Origin: Enterocloster hominis (ex Liu et al. 2021)
GTDB lineage: Bacteria; Bacillota; Clostridia; Lachnospirales; Lachnospiraceae
Assembly (NCBI GenBank): GCA_014385265.1
Contig: JACRTJ010000010.1
Coordinates: 1-64,000, forward strand
Length of the DNA: 64,000 nt
Direction: 5' to 3'
The notes below the pieces were generated by a model. It was not told where the DNA came from. It saw only the letters and a list, made by a program, of their open reading frames with translations, and made no database searches. Numbering within the stretch: position 1 is the stretch's first letter; each line of letters begins with the position of its first letter. Of the stretch, positions 8,709-16,877 are shown in pieces. A program made the position numbers and the translations under genes.

Positions 8709-10988
8709 TCAGCCTGTGGTCCTCTCGATGTCTAAGACCCCGTCGATCTGGCGGATCTTGGCCATGAGAGTATTTAATTCTTCTGTTCCGTGGATATCAA
8801 AGGACATGGTAATGGTGGCCTTGCCCTGCTTATTGGTCCGGGCGTTCATATTGGTCACATCGATCTCCCGCTCTGTGAAGATCCTGGCAATATCCACATA
8901 CATGCCGATCCGGTTATTGGCATAAATGGAGATCTCGGTGGCGTAGGTGGCTGTTCCCTTCTCATCCTCCTCCGCCTGCCATTCGGCATCGATCAGCCGG
9001 TTCCGCTCCATTTCCGGCAGGTTCAGCACATTGATGCAGTCGGTCCGGTGGATGGTAACGCCGCGGCCTCTGGTCACGAAGCCCACGATCTCGTCTCCCG
9101 GAACCGGGTTGCAGCATTTGGAGAAGCGCACTGCCAGGTCGTGGATCCCCTTGACCACGATGCCGCTCTTGCTCTTTCCGCGCATGGGCACCACAGCCGC
9201 CCGGTTGTTGTCTCCAATGGTGTCCAGGATCGTCGCGTCGGTCACTTCCCGCTTCAGCTTTTTCTCCCGCTCCTCCACCATCTTATTGATGACCTGGCCC
9301 TCTTTTAAGCCGCCGTGGCCCACAGAGGCCAGTACCGAATCCCAGTCCTGGAAGGCATAGCGCTTTAAGACCTTATCCATATATTCGGGCTTGCTGATAT
9401 CGGCAAAGTTGATTCCCTTGGCCTTACAGTACCGGTCGATCAGCTCCCGGCCCTTGATGATGTTATCGGCCTTCCTCTCCTGCTTGAACCAGGAATTGAT
9501 CTTATTTTTCGCCTGGCTGCTCTTGACCTGGTTTAACCAGTCTCTGCTGGGGCCCTTGGAGTTCTGGGAGGTCATGATCTCGATCCGGTCTCCGTTCTGG
9601 ATCACATAGTTGATGTTCACCAGCTTCCCGTTGACCCGGGCGCCCACCATCTTATTTCCCACAGCCGTGTGGATGGCGTAGGCAAAATCAATGGCCGTGG
9701 AGCCGCTGGGCAGGGCCTTCACATCGCCGTTGGGCGTAAAGCAGTAAACGTTGTCGGAGAACATGTCCAGATCGCTCTTTAGCATGCTTAGGAATTCTTT
9801 GTTGTCCGACATATCCTGCTGCCACTCCAGGATCTGTCTCAGCCAGCTTAACTTCTTGGCCTCATCTCCGGCTGCAATGTGGCCGCTGCCGCTTTCCTTA
9901 TACTTCCAGTGGGCCGCGATTCCGTACTCTGCCGTCCGGTGCATCTCGAAAGTCCGGATCTGGATCTCAAAGGGCTGGCCGTTGTTCCCGATCAGGGTCG
10001 TATGCAGGGACTGGTACATATTGGGCTTTGGCATGGCGATATAGTCCTTGAACCGGCCCGGGATGGGCTTATACATTTCATGGATCACGCCCAGGGCTGC
10101 ATAACAGTCCTTCACCGTATCCACAATGATCCGCACTGCAAAAATATCATAGATCTGGTCCAGGGTCTTGTTCTGGTTCACCATTTTTTTATAGATGCTG
10201 AAAAAATGCTTCACGCGGCCGCTGACCTCGCATTCGATCTCCGCATGCTTCATGTGGGTGCTGATCTCCTGGATGATCTCGTCGATGAAATTCTGTCTGG
10301 CCTCGCTGGTCAGGGATATCTTTTCCTGGAGATCATTATAAACGTCCGGCTCCAGGTATTTCAGCGCCAGATCGTCCAGCTCGATCTTTATTTTGGAAAT
10401 ACCAAGACGGTCCGCCAGAGGCGCGTAGATCTCGATGGTCTCTCTGGCCTTTTCCTTCTGTTTCTCCGGCTTCATGTACTGAAGTGTCCGCATGTTGTGG
10501 AGGCGGTCCGCCAGCTTAATGAGGATGACCCGGATATCCTTGGCCATGGCCAGGAACATCTTTCTTAAGTTCTCCGCCTGCATCTCCACCTTATCGGCAG
10601 ACCAGGACAGCTGGGTCAGCTTTGTGACGCCGTCCACCAGCAGGGCCACCTCTTTTCCGAAGATCGCCGCCAGCTCCTCCTCGGTCAGAACCGTATCCTC
10701 CACCACGTCATGGAGGATACCGGCGATGATGGATTCCTTATCCAGCTCCAGGTCCGCCAGGATGATCGCCACGCAGAGGGGATGGATGATATATGGCTCC
10801 CCGGATTTTCTCTTCTGGTCCTTGTGGGCATCCCGGGCGATCTGATACGCCTTTTCCACCATGCCCAGATCGTCAGACGGATGATATTTCCGTATGCTCT
10901 TTACCAGATCCTCATACAGCACGTCGGGACTGGTAAAATCCGCCGGAGCCTCCAGTTCCACTTCTATGCTTTTCAGTTTTTCTTCCAT
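8709..10988 (-). CDS. relA: Bifunctional (p)ppGpp synthetase/hydrolase RelA/SpoT
   Basis: Long RSH enzyme that makes and degrades the stringent-response alarmone, 759 residues. An HD hydrolase domain (YIIHPLCVA, ILHDVVEDT) lies at about 45-190. The synthetase domain contains GRFKDYIAMPKPNMYQSLHT. A TGS domain begins at VYCFTPNGDVKALPSGSTA, and a zinc-finger-like region with CCNPVPGDEIVGF and an ACT domain complete the protein. The longer in-frame start adds 14 unlikely residues; the ATG at 10988 follows GGGAAGG. It is the first gene of the operon ending in aspS, which links amino-acid starvation signalling with tRNA charging. Confidence 0.96.
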   Translation of the reverse strand: MEEKLKSIEVELEAPADFTSPDVLYEDLVKSIRKYHPSDDLGMVEKAYQIARDAHKDQKRKSGEPYIIHPLCVAIILADLELDKESIIAGILHDVVEDTVLTEEELAAIFGKEVALLVDGVTKLTQLSWSADKVEMQAENLRKMFLAMAKDIRVILIKLADRLHNMRTLQYMKPEKQKEKARETIEIYAPLADRLGISKIKIELDDLALKYLEPDVYNDLQEKISLTSEARQNFIDEIIQEISTHMKHAEIECEVSGRVKHFFSIYKKMVNQNKTLDQIYDIFAVRIIVDTVKDCYAALGVIHEMYKPIPGRFKDYIAMPKPNMYQSLHTTLIGNNGQPFEIQIRTFEMHRTAEYGIAAHWKYKESGSGHIAAGDEAKKLSWLRQILEWQQDMSDNKEFLSMLKSDLDMFSDNVYCFTPNGDVKALPSGSTAIDFAYAIHTAVGNKMVGARVNGKLVNINYVIQNGDRIEIMTSQNSKGPSRDWLNQVKSSQAKNKINSWFKQERKADNIIKGRELIDRYCKAKGINFADISKPEYMDKVLKRYAFQDWDSVLASVGHGGLKEGQVINKMVEEREKKLKREVTDATILDTIGDNNRAAVVPMRGKSKSGIVVKGIHDLAVRFSKCCNPVPGDEIVGFVTRGRGVTIHRTDCINVLNLPEMERNRLIDAEWQAEEDEKGTATYATEISIYANNRIGMYVDIARIFTEREIDVTNMNARTNKQGKATITMSFDIHGTEELNTLMAKIRQIDGVLDIERTTG

Positions 10989-11071
10989 ACGCTCACACCT
11001 TCCCTCACCCGGGCCTCCAGGATCTCCCAATTCCCCGTATCCACATCATGCCCATGATAATATTAAATTTT

Positions 11072-11100
11072 ATTATAAAATTTTTTGTCGCAAATTGCAA
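11072..11100 (-). promoter_or_regulatory. Sigma-A promoter of the relA-aspS operon
   Basis: On the minus strand TTGCAA (11095-11100), a 17-base spacer and a perfect TATAAT (11072-11077) precede relA by about 85 bases. Confidence 0.75.
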
Positions 11101-11148
11101 CAGGTTTCTGGCCCCGGGACGGCTCCCCCATGTTTCATGCAATTTGGA

Positions 11149-11177
11149 TTGTATTTTCCCGCATTCTGTTTTAAAAT
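11149..11177 (+). promoter_or_regulatory. Promoter of the M20 amidohydrolase-GGT operon
   Basis: TTGTAT (11149-11154), a 17-base spacer and TAAAAT (11172-11177) lie 40 bases before the amidohydrolase start. The promoter is divergent from that of relA. Confidence 0.6.
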
Positions 11178-11219
11178 AAAAACATGTTGGAAAATTCAAA
11201 CGAAACAGGAGGAACTCCT

Positions 11220-12395
11220 ATGGAAACCATGAAACTGGTCCTGCCATTGAATGAAGAAATGACCGCTATCCGCCGTCATATCCACCAGCATCCGGAGCTC
11301 AGCAATGAAGAATTTGAAACCACGAAGCTGATCCGGGAAAAGCTGACGGAATACGGCATTGAGATAGCCGAGATCGGCTTAAAGACCGGAGTGCTCGGCA
11401 TCCTCCGCGGCAAAAAGCCCGGAAAGACCGTGGCCATCCGGGAGGATATCGACGCCCTGCCCATGCCGGAGCTGACAGAGCTCCCATTTGCATCCGAAAT
11501 TCCCAATGTCTGCCATTCCTGTGGTCATGATATCCACACCACTGTGCTTTTATACTGTGCGCGGGTCCTTTCCCAGATCCGGGACGAGCTTTCTGGAACC
11601 GTCATGTTCCTTTTCCAGCCGGCCGAGGAAAAGGGCTGCGGTGCAAAGCAGTTCATCGACTGTGATTTTACAAGGGCCGCAAAGCCCGATGTGTTCATCG
11701 GCCTCCACGTGTCTCCGGAATACGACGCCGGGACCATTGCCTTAAAGAAAGGGCCTGGATGCGCCTCCAACGATTTCTTCCATATTAAGATCAGCGGAAA
11801 AGGCGGCCACGGGGCCCACCCGGAAAATTTCGTGGATCCGGTAATGATCAGCGCCTATGTGCTGACCCAGCTCCAGACCATCGTTTCCAGGGAAAACCAT
11901 CCCATCTCCTCCGCCGTCCTCACCATCGGAAACATCCAGGGCGGCAAGGCGGCCAATATCGTACCGGATTTTGTGGAAATGCAGGGAACCCTCCGGACCC
12001 TGACGCCGGAGCTTCGGGAGTCCATGAAGCAGTCCGTGGAACGGATCGTGACCCTGGGAGCGGAGACCCTCCGCGGAAAGGGCGAGATCACCTGGGGCGA
12101 CGGTATGCCGCCTCTGGTCAACGACGATACTGTCGTCGATCTGGTGGCAGCGGCCGCAGAAAAGACCATCGGCGCAGACCGGATCTTCACCTTCGACAGC
12201 CCCTCCCTGGGCTCCGAGGACTTCTCCTGCCTGTTCCCGGAATACGCTCCCGGCGCCCAGTTCCGCTTAGGCTCGGGAAACAGTGATCCCAATACCAGAC
12301 ATGGGATCCACAATTCCAAAAATACATTTGACGAAGACTGTATCGCCGCCGGAACCGCCGTGCTGGTACAGTTTGTAAGAGACTATCTCAATTAA
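11220..12395 (+). CDS. M20-family amidohydrolase / N-acyl-amino acid deacylase
   Basis: Dinuclear metal hydrolase of the M20D (hippurate hydrolase / N-acetyl-L-amino acid amidohydrolase) group. Its 391 residues include metal-site segments CHSCGHDIH near residue 95, QPAEEKGCGAK, and a late SEDF motif, plus the dimerisation insert beginning KISGKGGHGAHPENFVDP. The start at 11220 follows AGGAGG; an in-frame ATG 12 codons upstream lacks one. It is followed 17 bases later by a gamma-glutamyltransferase-like gene, so the pair may work on acylated or gamma-glutamyl peptides. The substrate is not known. Confidence 0.9.
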   Translation: METMKLVLPLNEEMTAIRRHIHQHPELSNEEFETTKLIREKLTEYGIEIAEIGLKTGVLGILRGKKPGKTVAIREDIDALPMPELTELPFASEIPNVCHSCGHDIHTTVLLYCARVLSQIRDELSGTVMFLFQPAEEKGCGAKQFIDCDFTRAAKPDVFIGLHVSPEYDAGTIALKKGPGCASNDFFHIKISGKGGHGAHPENFVDPVMISAYVLTQLQTIVSRENHPISSAVLTIGNIQGGKAANIVPDFVEMQGTLRTLTPELRESMKQSVERIVTLGAETLRGKGEITWGDGMPPLVNDDTVVDLVAAAAEKTIGADRIFTFDSPSLGSEDFSCLFPEYAPGAQFRLGSGNSDPNTRHGIHNSKNTFDEDCIAAGTAVLVQFVRDYLN

Positions 12396-12412
12396 GAAAG
12401 CGAGGAAATTTC

Positions 12413-14029
12413 ATGGATCTTCATTTTGACCCGCTCCAGTACCGCTATCCGTCCCGCCGCCGTCTTGTCTACGGCCGCCGGGGAATGGTCTGCGCCTCCC
12501 AACCCCTGGCTGCCCAGGCAGGCCTGGATATGATCAAAAAAGGCGGAAACGCCTTTGACGCAGCCCTGGCCGCAGCCGCCTGTCTGGCTGTGGTGGAGCC
12601 CATGTCCTGCAATATGGGCGGCGACGGCTTTGCCCTGATCTGGCACGAAGGAAAGCTTTACGGCTTAAACGCCAGCGGCCCGGCTCCCGCTCTTTTAAGC
12701 GTAGATACCTTAAAACAGGCCGGATACACAGAAATGCCCAAATACGGCTGGGGAGCCGTTACAGTCCCCGGCGTCACCTCCGGCTGGGCGGAGATCAACA
12801 AACGCTTTGGAAAGCTGTCCCTCTCCCAGATCCTGGAGCCTGCCGCCTCCTATGCCCGGGACGGCTTCCCCGTATCTCCCGTGGTATCCGCACTCTGGAA
12901 CCGTCTGGCCGAGTCCTTTAAAAAAGAGCTCTCCCCAGAATTTTACGAGGCCTGGGCAGCGGATTTCACCATCGGCGGCCGCGCTCCCAGAGCCGGTGAG
13001 ATCTTTAAGTATAAGGGCATGGCCGAAACTCTGGAGGAGCTTGGAAGGACCAACTGCGAATCCTTCTACCGGGGAGCCATTGCCGACGCCATCGACAGCT
13101 ATTCCAGAAAGACCGGCGGCTATCTGAGGAAAGAGGACCTGGCCGCCTACAAGGCCCAGTGGGTGGAACCCATCACCACCAATTACAGAGGCTATGACGT
13201 CTGGGAGATCCCGCCCAACGGCCACGGCATCGTTGTCCTCATGGCCTTAAATATCCTGGAGGGCATGGACCTTTCCGCAGGCCACGACGATCCGGAAACG
13301 GCCCATAAGATCATGGAGGCCTTAAAGCTTGCCTTCACTGACGGAAAACGGTATGTGGCCGATCCCAGAGCCATGAAGCCCACGGTGGAGCAGCTCTTAT
13401 CCAGGGACTATGCGGCAAAACGCCGGGCCCTCATCGGGAGCACCGCCCTGGAGCCCAAGCCCGGAACTCCCTACTGCGGCGATACGGTCTACTTAAATGC
13501 AGCCGACGGCGACGGCAACATGATCAGCTACATACAGTCCATCTACTGCGGCTTTGGCTCCGGAACCGTCCTTCCGGGCACAGGCATCGTCTTCCACAAC
13601 CGGGGCAATAACTTCACCATGGACGAGACCATGGAAAACTGTGTGGCTCCCGGCAAAAAGCCGTACCACACCATCATCCCCGGCTTCCTCTCCAAGGACG
13701 GAAAGGCCGTGGGCCCCTTCGGCGTCATGGGCGGCTTTATGCAGCCCCAGGGCCATGTGCAGGTGCTGACCAATATGATCGACTTCCATATGAATCCCCA
13801 GGAGGCCCTGGACGCCCCCAGATGGATGTGGACCGGAGAAAAGAAGATCTCCCTGGAGCGCCTTTATAACAGCGAGATGGCTGACAAGCTGACCCGTACC
13901 GGCCATGACATAACCATCCCGGTCAACAGCCTGGAATTCGGCCGCGGCCAGATCATCTTAAGAGACGACGATGGCACCCTCTGCGGAGCCACCGAGCCCA
14001 GGACCGACGGCACTGTGGCCGTGTGGTAG
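12413..14029 (+). CDS. Gamma-glutamyltransferase family protein
   Basis: Ntn-hydrolase that should self-cleave before a catalytic threonine. In this 538-residue protein the N-terminal block GGNAFDAALAAAACLAVVEP and the GGDGF motif are typical of GGT. The probable new N-terminus is Thr358, within CGDTVYLNAADGDGN, followed by the oxyanion-type region GFGSGTVLPGTGIVFHNRG. There is no signal peptide, so the enzyme is cytoplasmic, unlike classical secreted GGTs. Such soluble forms can be acylases or oxamate/cephalosporin-type amidases. It is co-transcribed with the M20 amidohydrolase. Confidence 0.9.
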   Translation: MDLHFDPLQYRYPSRRRLVYGRRGMVCASQPLAAQAGLDMIKKGGNAFDAALAAAACLAVVEPMSCNMGGDGFALIWHEGKLYGLNASGPAPALLSVDTLKQAGYTEMPKYGWGAVTVPGVTSGWAEINKRFGKLSLSQILEPAASYARDGFPVSPVVSALWNRLAESFKKELSPEFYEAWAADFTIGGRAPRAGEIFKYKGMAETLEELGRTNCESFYRGAIADAIDSYSRKTGGYLRKEDLAAYKAQWVEPITTNYRGYDVWEIPPNGHGIVVLMALNILEGMDLSAGHDDPETAHKIMEALKLAFTDGKRYVADPRAMKPTVEQLLSRDYAAKRRALIGSTALEPKPGTPYCGDTVYLNAADGDGNMISYIQSIYCGFGSGTVLPGTGIVFHNRGNNFTMDETMENCVAPGKKPYHTIIPGFLSKDGKAVGPFGVMGGFMQPQGHVQVLTNMIDFHMNPQEALDAPRWMWTGEKKISLERLYNSEMADKLTRTGHDITIPVNSLEFGRGQIILRDDDGTLCGATEPRTDGTVAVW

Positions 14030-14059
14030 CGGCAGGCCCGCTGTCCGCATAAAAGAAAG

Positions 14060-14109
14060 ATCCCCCGCATATCCTGTACTATCAGACCTGGATATGGGGG
14101 GATTTTTTT
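14060..14109 (+). terminator. Rho-independent terminator after the GGT gene
   Basis: ATCCCCCGCATATCC (14060-14074) pairs with GGATATGGGGGGAT (14090-14103) and is followed by seven T residues. It ends the amidohydrolase-GGT transcript 30 bases after the stop. Confidence 0.85.
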
Positions 14110-14362
14110 GAAACGACTGCCCGAGCACGCCGTCTTCTGGCTTCTATTGCTGCTCCTGGGACTGGGCTCTGCCGGTTCCCTATATAAAAAGGCCGCAGAC
14201 CAGGCCGCCCTTAAGGCAGAGCTGCCGGAACGGATCCTGGCAGCTCCCGTCATAAGCGGACCGTCTGCGGTCTCTCATGCTCCCATTCTTTTTCCTATGG
14301 ACGGAAGCTGTGATATACCTGTCCCGGCGTCATGCCGCCGCGTAACGATGCCATTTCACTGA
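14108..14362 (+). CDS. Doubtful small ORF with a signal-like N-terminus
   Basis: A TTG-initiated 84-residue ORF whose start lies in the T-run of the terminator at 14060-14109. The G-rich 3' arm of that hairpin would be its only ribosome binding site. The product begins basic and then has a very hydrophobic LLLLLLGLG run like a secretion signal. Its last 68 bases overlap the convergent polysaccharide deacetylase gene. No family is recognised. It may be chance. Confidence 0.2.
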   Translation: MKRLPEHAVFWLLLLLLGLGSAGSLYKKAADQAALKAELPERILAAPVISGPSAVSHAPILFPMDGSCDIPVPASCRRVTMPFH

Positions 14363-15461
14363 CCGTCACCAACTGGTAGCCCCGCTTTTTAAGCTCAGGG
14401 ATCAGGACCACCGCTGCGTCAGCGGATGTACCGTAGAGATCGTGCATCAGGATGATGTCACCATCCTTTACGCTGCTTAACACCACATTGATGGTATTCT
14501 GGGCATTTTTCGTCTTCCAGTCCAGGGTGTCGATGGACCAGAGAATGGCGGGAACGCCCTTCTTTGCCAAATTCTGCTTTGCATTGTCGCTTACAAAGCC
14601 TCCCGGCGGGCGCATGGTCACGGTACGCACTCCGGCAATGGACTGGAGCGTGTCGTCCAGCCGGTTCAGATTGGCAAACAGCCCCTCCTGGGACAGCTTC
14701 GTGATATAGGTGTGGTCCCAGGTGTGGCTGCCCGGCTCGCAGCCCATATCCACCATGCGCTTTACTGTGGACTGGTAGGTTCCCATACGGTTTCCCACCA
14801 TATAAAAGGTAGCTCTGGCATCGTTGGCCTCCAGGCAGTCTAAGATCCTGGCCGTATGGGCCGAGGGCCCGTCGTCAAAGGTCAGGGCCACCATGGGCTT
14901 CGATGGGTCGATATACCGGCCCATATGGGTCCCCTCCGGCGGCAGCCCTGCGTCCTTTCCGGTCACTGCAAGGCGGATACCGTCCACCCGGAGTCCCTGG
15001 CCCTCTGTTCCGGCGGTTTCGCCATTTTTTACCAGAGCTGTCCAGGCTCCATTCTGAAGGACGGAATAGTAAAGGTCATAATTTTCGGAAAGCTGGCCTG
15101 TGAGCTGCATCCGCACTGCCTCCAGGGGCTTGTCGGTGTCTGTGGCCCCGGCCTCTCCAAGGTTCTCCTGCCAGTCCATCCAGCCGGAGCCGCTTAAGTT
15201 CACCTGGTAGGCAATGGTGCCGGTCATGCCCTCGGGCTGGTTCTCCAGGGAGGCGGCGACTGCCGTCACATACGTATCCTTCGGGCCGTTTACATATGTA
15301 TTATCCTTTGCCATATCTGTCCAGCCGCGGCCATGGATATGGGCCCTGTAAACGGCCCCCATGGCTCCGTCCGCATAGGCTGGAAAGGAGGCGGCCGCCG
15401 TTCCGGTCACGCCCAGGAACAGGGCGGCGGCTCCCAGTAAAAATTTCTTCAGTTTTCTCAT
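14295..15461 (-). CDS. Secreted polysaccharide deacetylase with hydrophobic-W repeats
   Basis: NodB-fold carbohydrate esterase (CE4), 388 residues, probably acting on peptidoglycan or another cell-wall glycan. It starts with a signal peptide ending near AASFPAYA. A region of clostridial hydrophobic-W (ChW) type repeats follows, marked by GRGWTDM and GSGWMDW (about 35-150), and is likely used for wall association. The catalytic domain starts at about 190 with TFDDGPS (194-200), and the metal-binding motif SHTWDHT follows. Its start overlaps the HD-domain gene by 4 bases, so it is the last gene of the glgB operon. Confidence 0.92.
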   Translation of the reverse strand: MRKLKKFLLGAAALFLGVTGTAAASFPAYADGAMGAVYRAHIHGRGWTDMAKDNTYVNGPKDTYVTAVAASLENQPEGMTGTIAYQVNLSGSGWMDWQENLGEAGATDTDKPLEAVRMQLTGQLSENYDLYYSVLQNGAWTALVKNGETAGTEGQGLRVDGIRLAVTGKDAGLPPEGTHMGRYIDPSKPMVALTFDDGPSAHTARILDCLEANDARATFYMVGNRMGTYQSTVKRMVDMGCEPGSHTWDHTYITKLSQEGLFANLNRLDDTLQSIAGVRTVTMRPPGGFVSDNAKQNLAKKGVPAILWSIDTLDWKTKNAQNTINVVLSSVKDGDIILMHDLYGTSADAAVVLIPELKKRGYQLVTVSEMASLRGGMTPGQVYHSFRP

Positions 15462-16009
15462 TGGTCTTTTTCTTCCTCCTGGTCAAATATTCTGTGGAGC
15501 AGGGAGACAGATTCCTGATATGCCAGTTCTTCCTTCAGTTCCCCAAGCTGTTCAAATACGCCGCGGTAATACCATGCGTGCTCATTTTTATCTGTGACCC
15601 GGAATTTCTGCCAGACTCCATCGCCCCGGAGCAGCATGTCCGCGGCAGTGCTCCTTAGATTGCTCAGCTTGTCTCCCAGGCAGATGAGCTTTTCCGCCCG
15701 TCCTGCCGATCTGAGCTTTTCAATGGTGGCGCTTTTCCGCTCCTTCCAGGTCCTGGATTTGTCCTCGCTTTCTGCCAGCACCAGGTCGGCTACCCGGGAC
15801 CCGAACTGCATTTTCAGCTCCTCATAGGAGATCCCGGCGTCCTCGATCACATCATGGAGGAGGGCGGCGCTGATGACCTCCGGATCGTCGGTCATCCCGG
15901 AAACGATCACAGCCGCCTCAAAGGGATGGACGATATACGGGACCATACTGCCCTTCCGAAGCTTCCCTTCATGTACCTTCCTGGCAAATTCTGCCGCCTT
16001 TTTTACCAT
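15458..16009 (-). CDS. Small HD-domain protein, possible ppGpp hydrolase (SAH type)
   Basis: A 183-residue single-domain protein close to the hydrolase half of RelA/SpoT and to Mesh1-type small alarmone hydrolases. Conserved residues visible are YIVHPFEAA, ALLHDVIEDAG and the later motif GDKLSNLRS. It has no synthetase, TGS or ACT domain. If active it would degrade (p)ppGpp independently of the long RelA encoded 5 kb away. It lies between an MscS channel gene and the polysaccharide deacetylase, overlapping the latter by 4 bases. Confidence 0.85.
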   Translation of the reverse strand: MVKKAAEFARKVHEGKLRKGSMVPYIVHPFEAAVIVSGMTDDPEVISAALLHDVIEDAGISYEELKMQFGSRVADLVLAESEDKSRTWKERKSATIEKLRSAGRAEKLICLGDKLSNLRSTAADMLLRGDGVWQKFRVTDKNEHAWYYRGVFEQLGELKEELAYQESVSLLHRIFDQEEEKDQ

Positions 16010-16043
16010 AGCTGTTCCCTCCCCTGGAATCTCCGCCCGGCTG

Positions 16044-16877
16044 TCAGGCCTGGCCGGACTGTTTTTGTTTCTCAGTTAAATGAACATTCAGGTAATTGTA
16101 CGGGATCTCGATCCCCTCCTCGTCAAAGGCCAGCTTCACCGCTTCCGTCAGCTCCCATCTGGCGGTCCAGTACTCCTCCGTCAGGGTCCAGCCCCGGACG
16201 CTTAAGTTTACGCTGCTCTCACCCAGGCTGTCCACCACCACCAGGATCCCGTCCTCCTTAAGGATGGCCGGATGCTCCTCAAACAGCCGTCTGAGGATCT
16301 CTTTTGCCTTTTTCAGATCGGCAGAATAGCCGATGCCGATGTTTAAGACCAGCTTCTTTTTTTCCTCTCCCGTGCTGTTGGTGATGGGAGAATTGGAGAT
16401 ACTGCTGTTGGGGATCACGATCCTTTTGTTTTCAATGGTCAGAAGGGTCGTATAGACCAGTCCGATGGACTCCACGGTCCCCTCCCCATCCTTAGTGACG
16501 ATATAGTCTCCTGCCTTGAAGGGCTTTAAAAAGAGCACCAGAACGCCTCCGGCAAAGTTTGCCATGGTATTCTGAAGGGAAAGGCTCATGGCCAGGGTCA
16601 CGGCTCCGGCAATGGTCACCAGGGAGGAGGATTTGATCCCCAGCTCCTCGGCCACCATGAACACCAGGAGCCCGATGAGCACGGCATATAAAAGCGCGTC
16701 CAGAAACTTCCTCAGTGTGACCTCCAGACCAGCCTTCTCCATGGACCTTCCGACGCCCTTTCTTATGGCGCGGATGACCTTATAGCCAATGACGGCGATC
16801 AAAACGGTGATCAGGAGCTTCCCGCCGGTCTTAAGAAGCCAGGGAAGCAGCATGTCCATGATCTGGATCTTCAGCAT
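16044..16877 (-). CDS. Small-conductance mechanosensitive channel (MscS family)
   Basis: Membrane channel that opens under tension and releases solutes during hypo-osmotic shock. The 277-residue protein has three N-terminal membrane segments (about 10-30, 55-78, 85-115) and a pore helix region ALSLQNTMANFAGGVLVLF. The beta domain reads PFKAGDYIV and an alpha/beta C-terminal domain follows. It overlaps glgB by one base and is translated from the same transcript. The pairing with a glycogen gene has no obvious mechanistic link. Confidence 0.92.
   Translation of the reverse strand: MLKIQIMDMLLPWLLKTGGKLLITVLIAVIGYKVIRAIRKGVGRSMEKAGLEVTLRKFLDALLYAVLIGLLVFMVAEELGIKSSSLVTIAGAVTLAMSLSLQNTMANFAGGVLVLFLKPFKAGDYIVTKDGEGTVESIGLVYTTLLTIENKRIVIPNSSISNSPITNSTGEEKKKLVLNIGIGYSADLKKAKEILRRLFEEHPAILKEDGILVVVDSLGESSVNLSVRGWTLTEEYWTARWELTEAVKLAFDEEGIEIPYNYLNVHLTEKQKQSGQA

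Noticed and set aside
9879-10568. Plus-strand ORF of 229 codons
   Set aside because: Antisense to conserved relA synthetase and hydrolase domains; composition matches a shadow frame.
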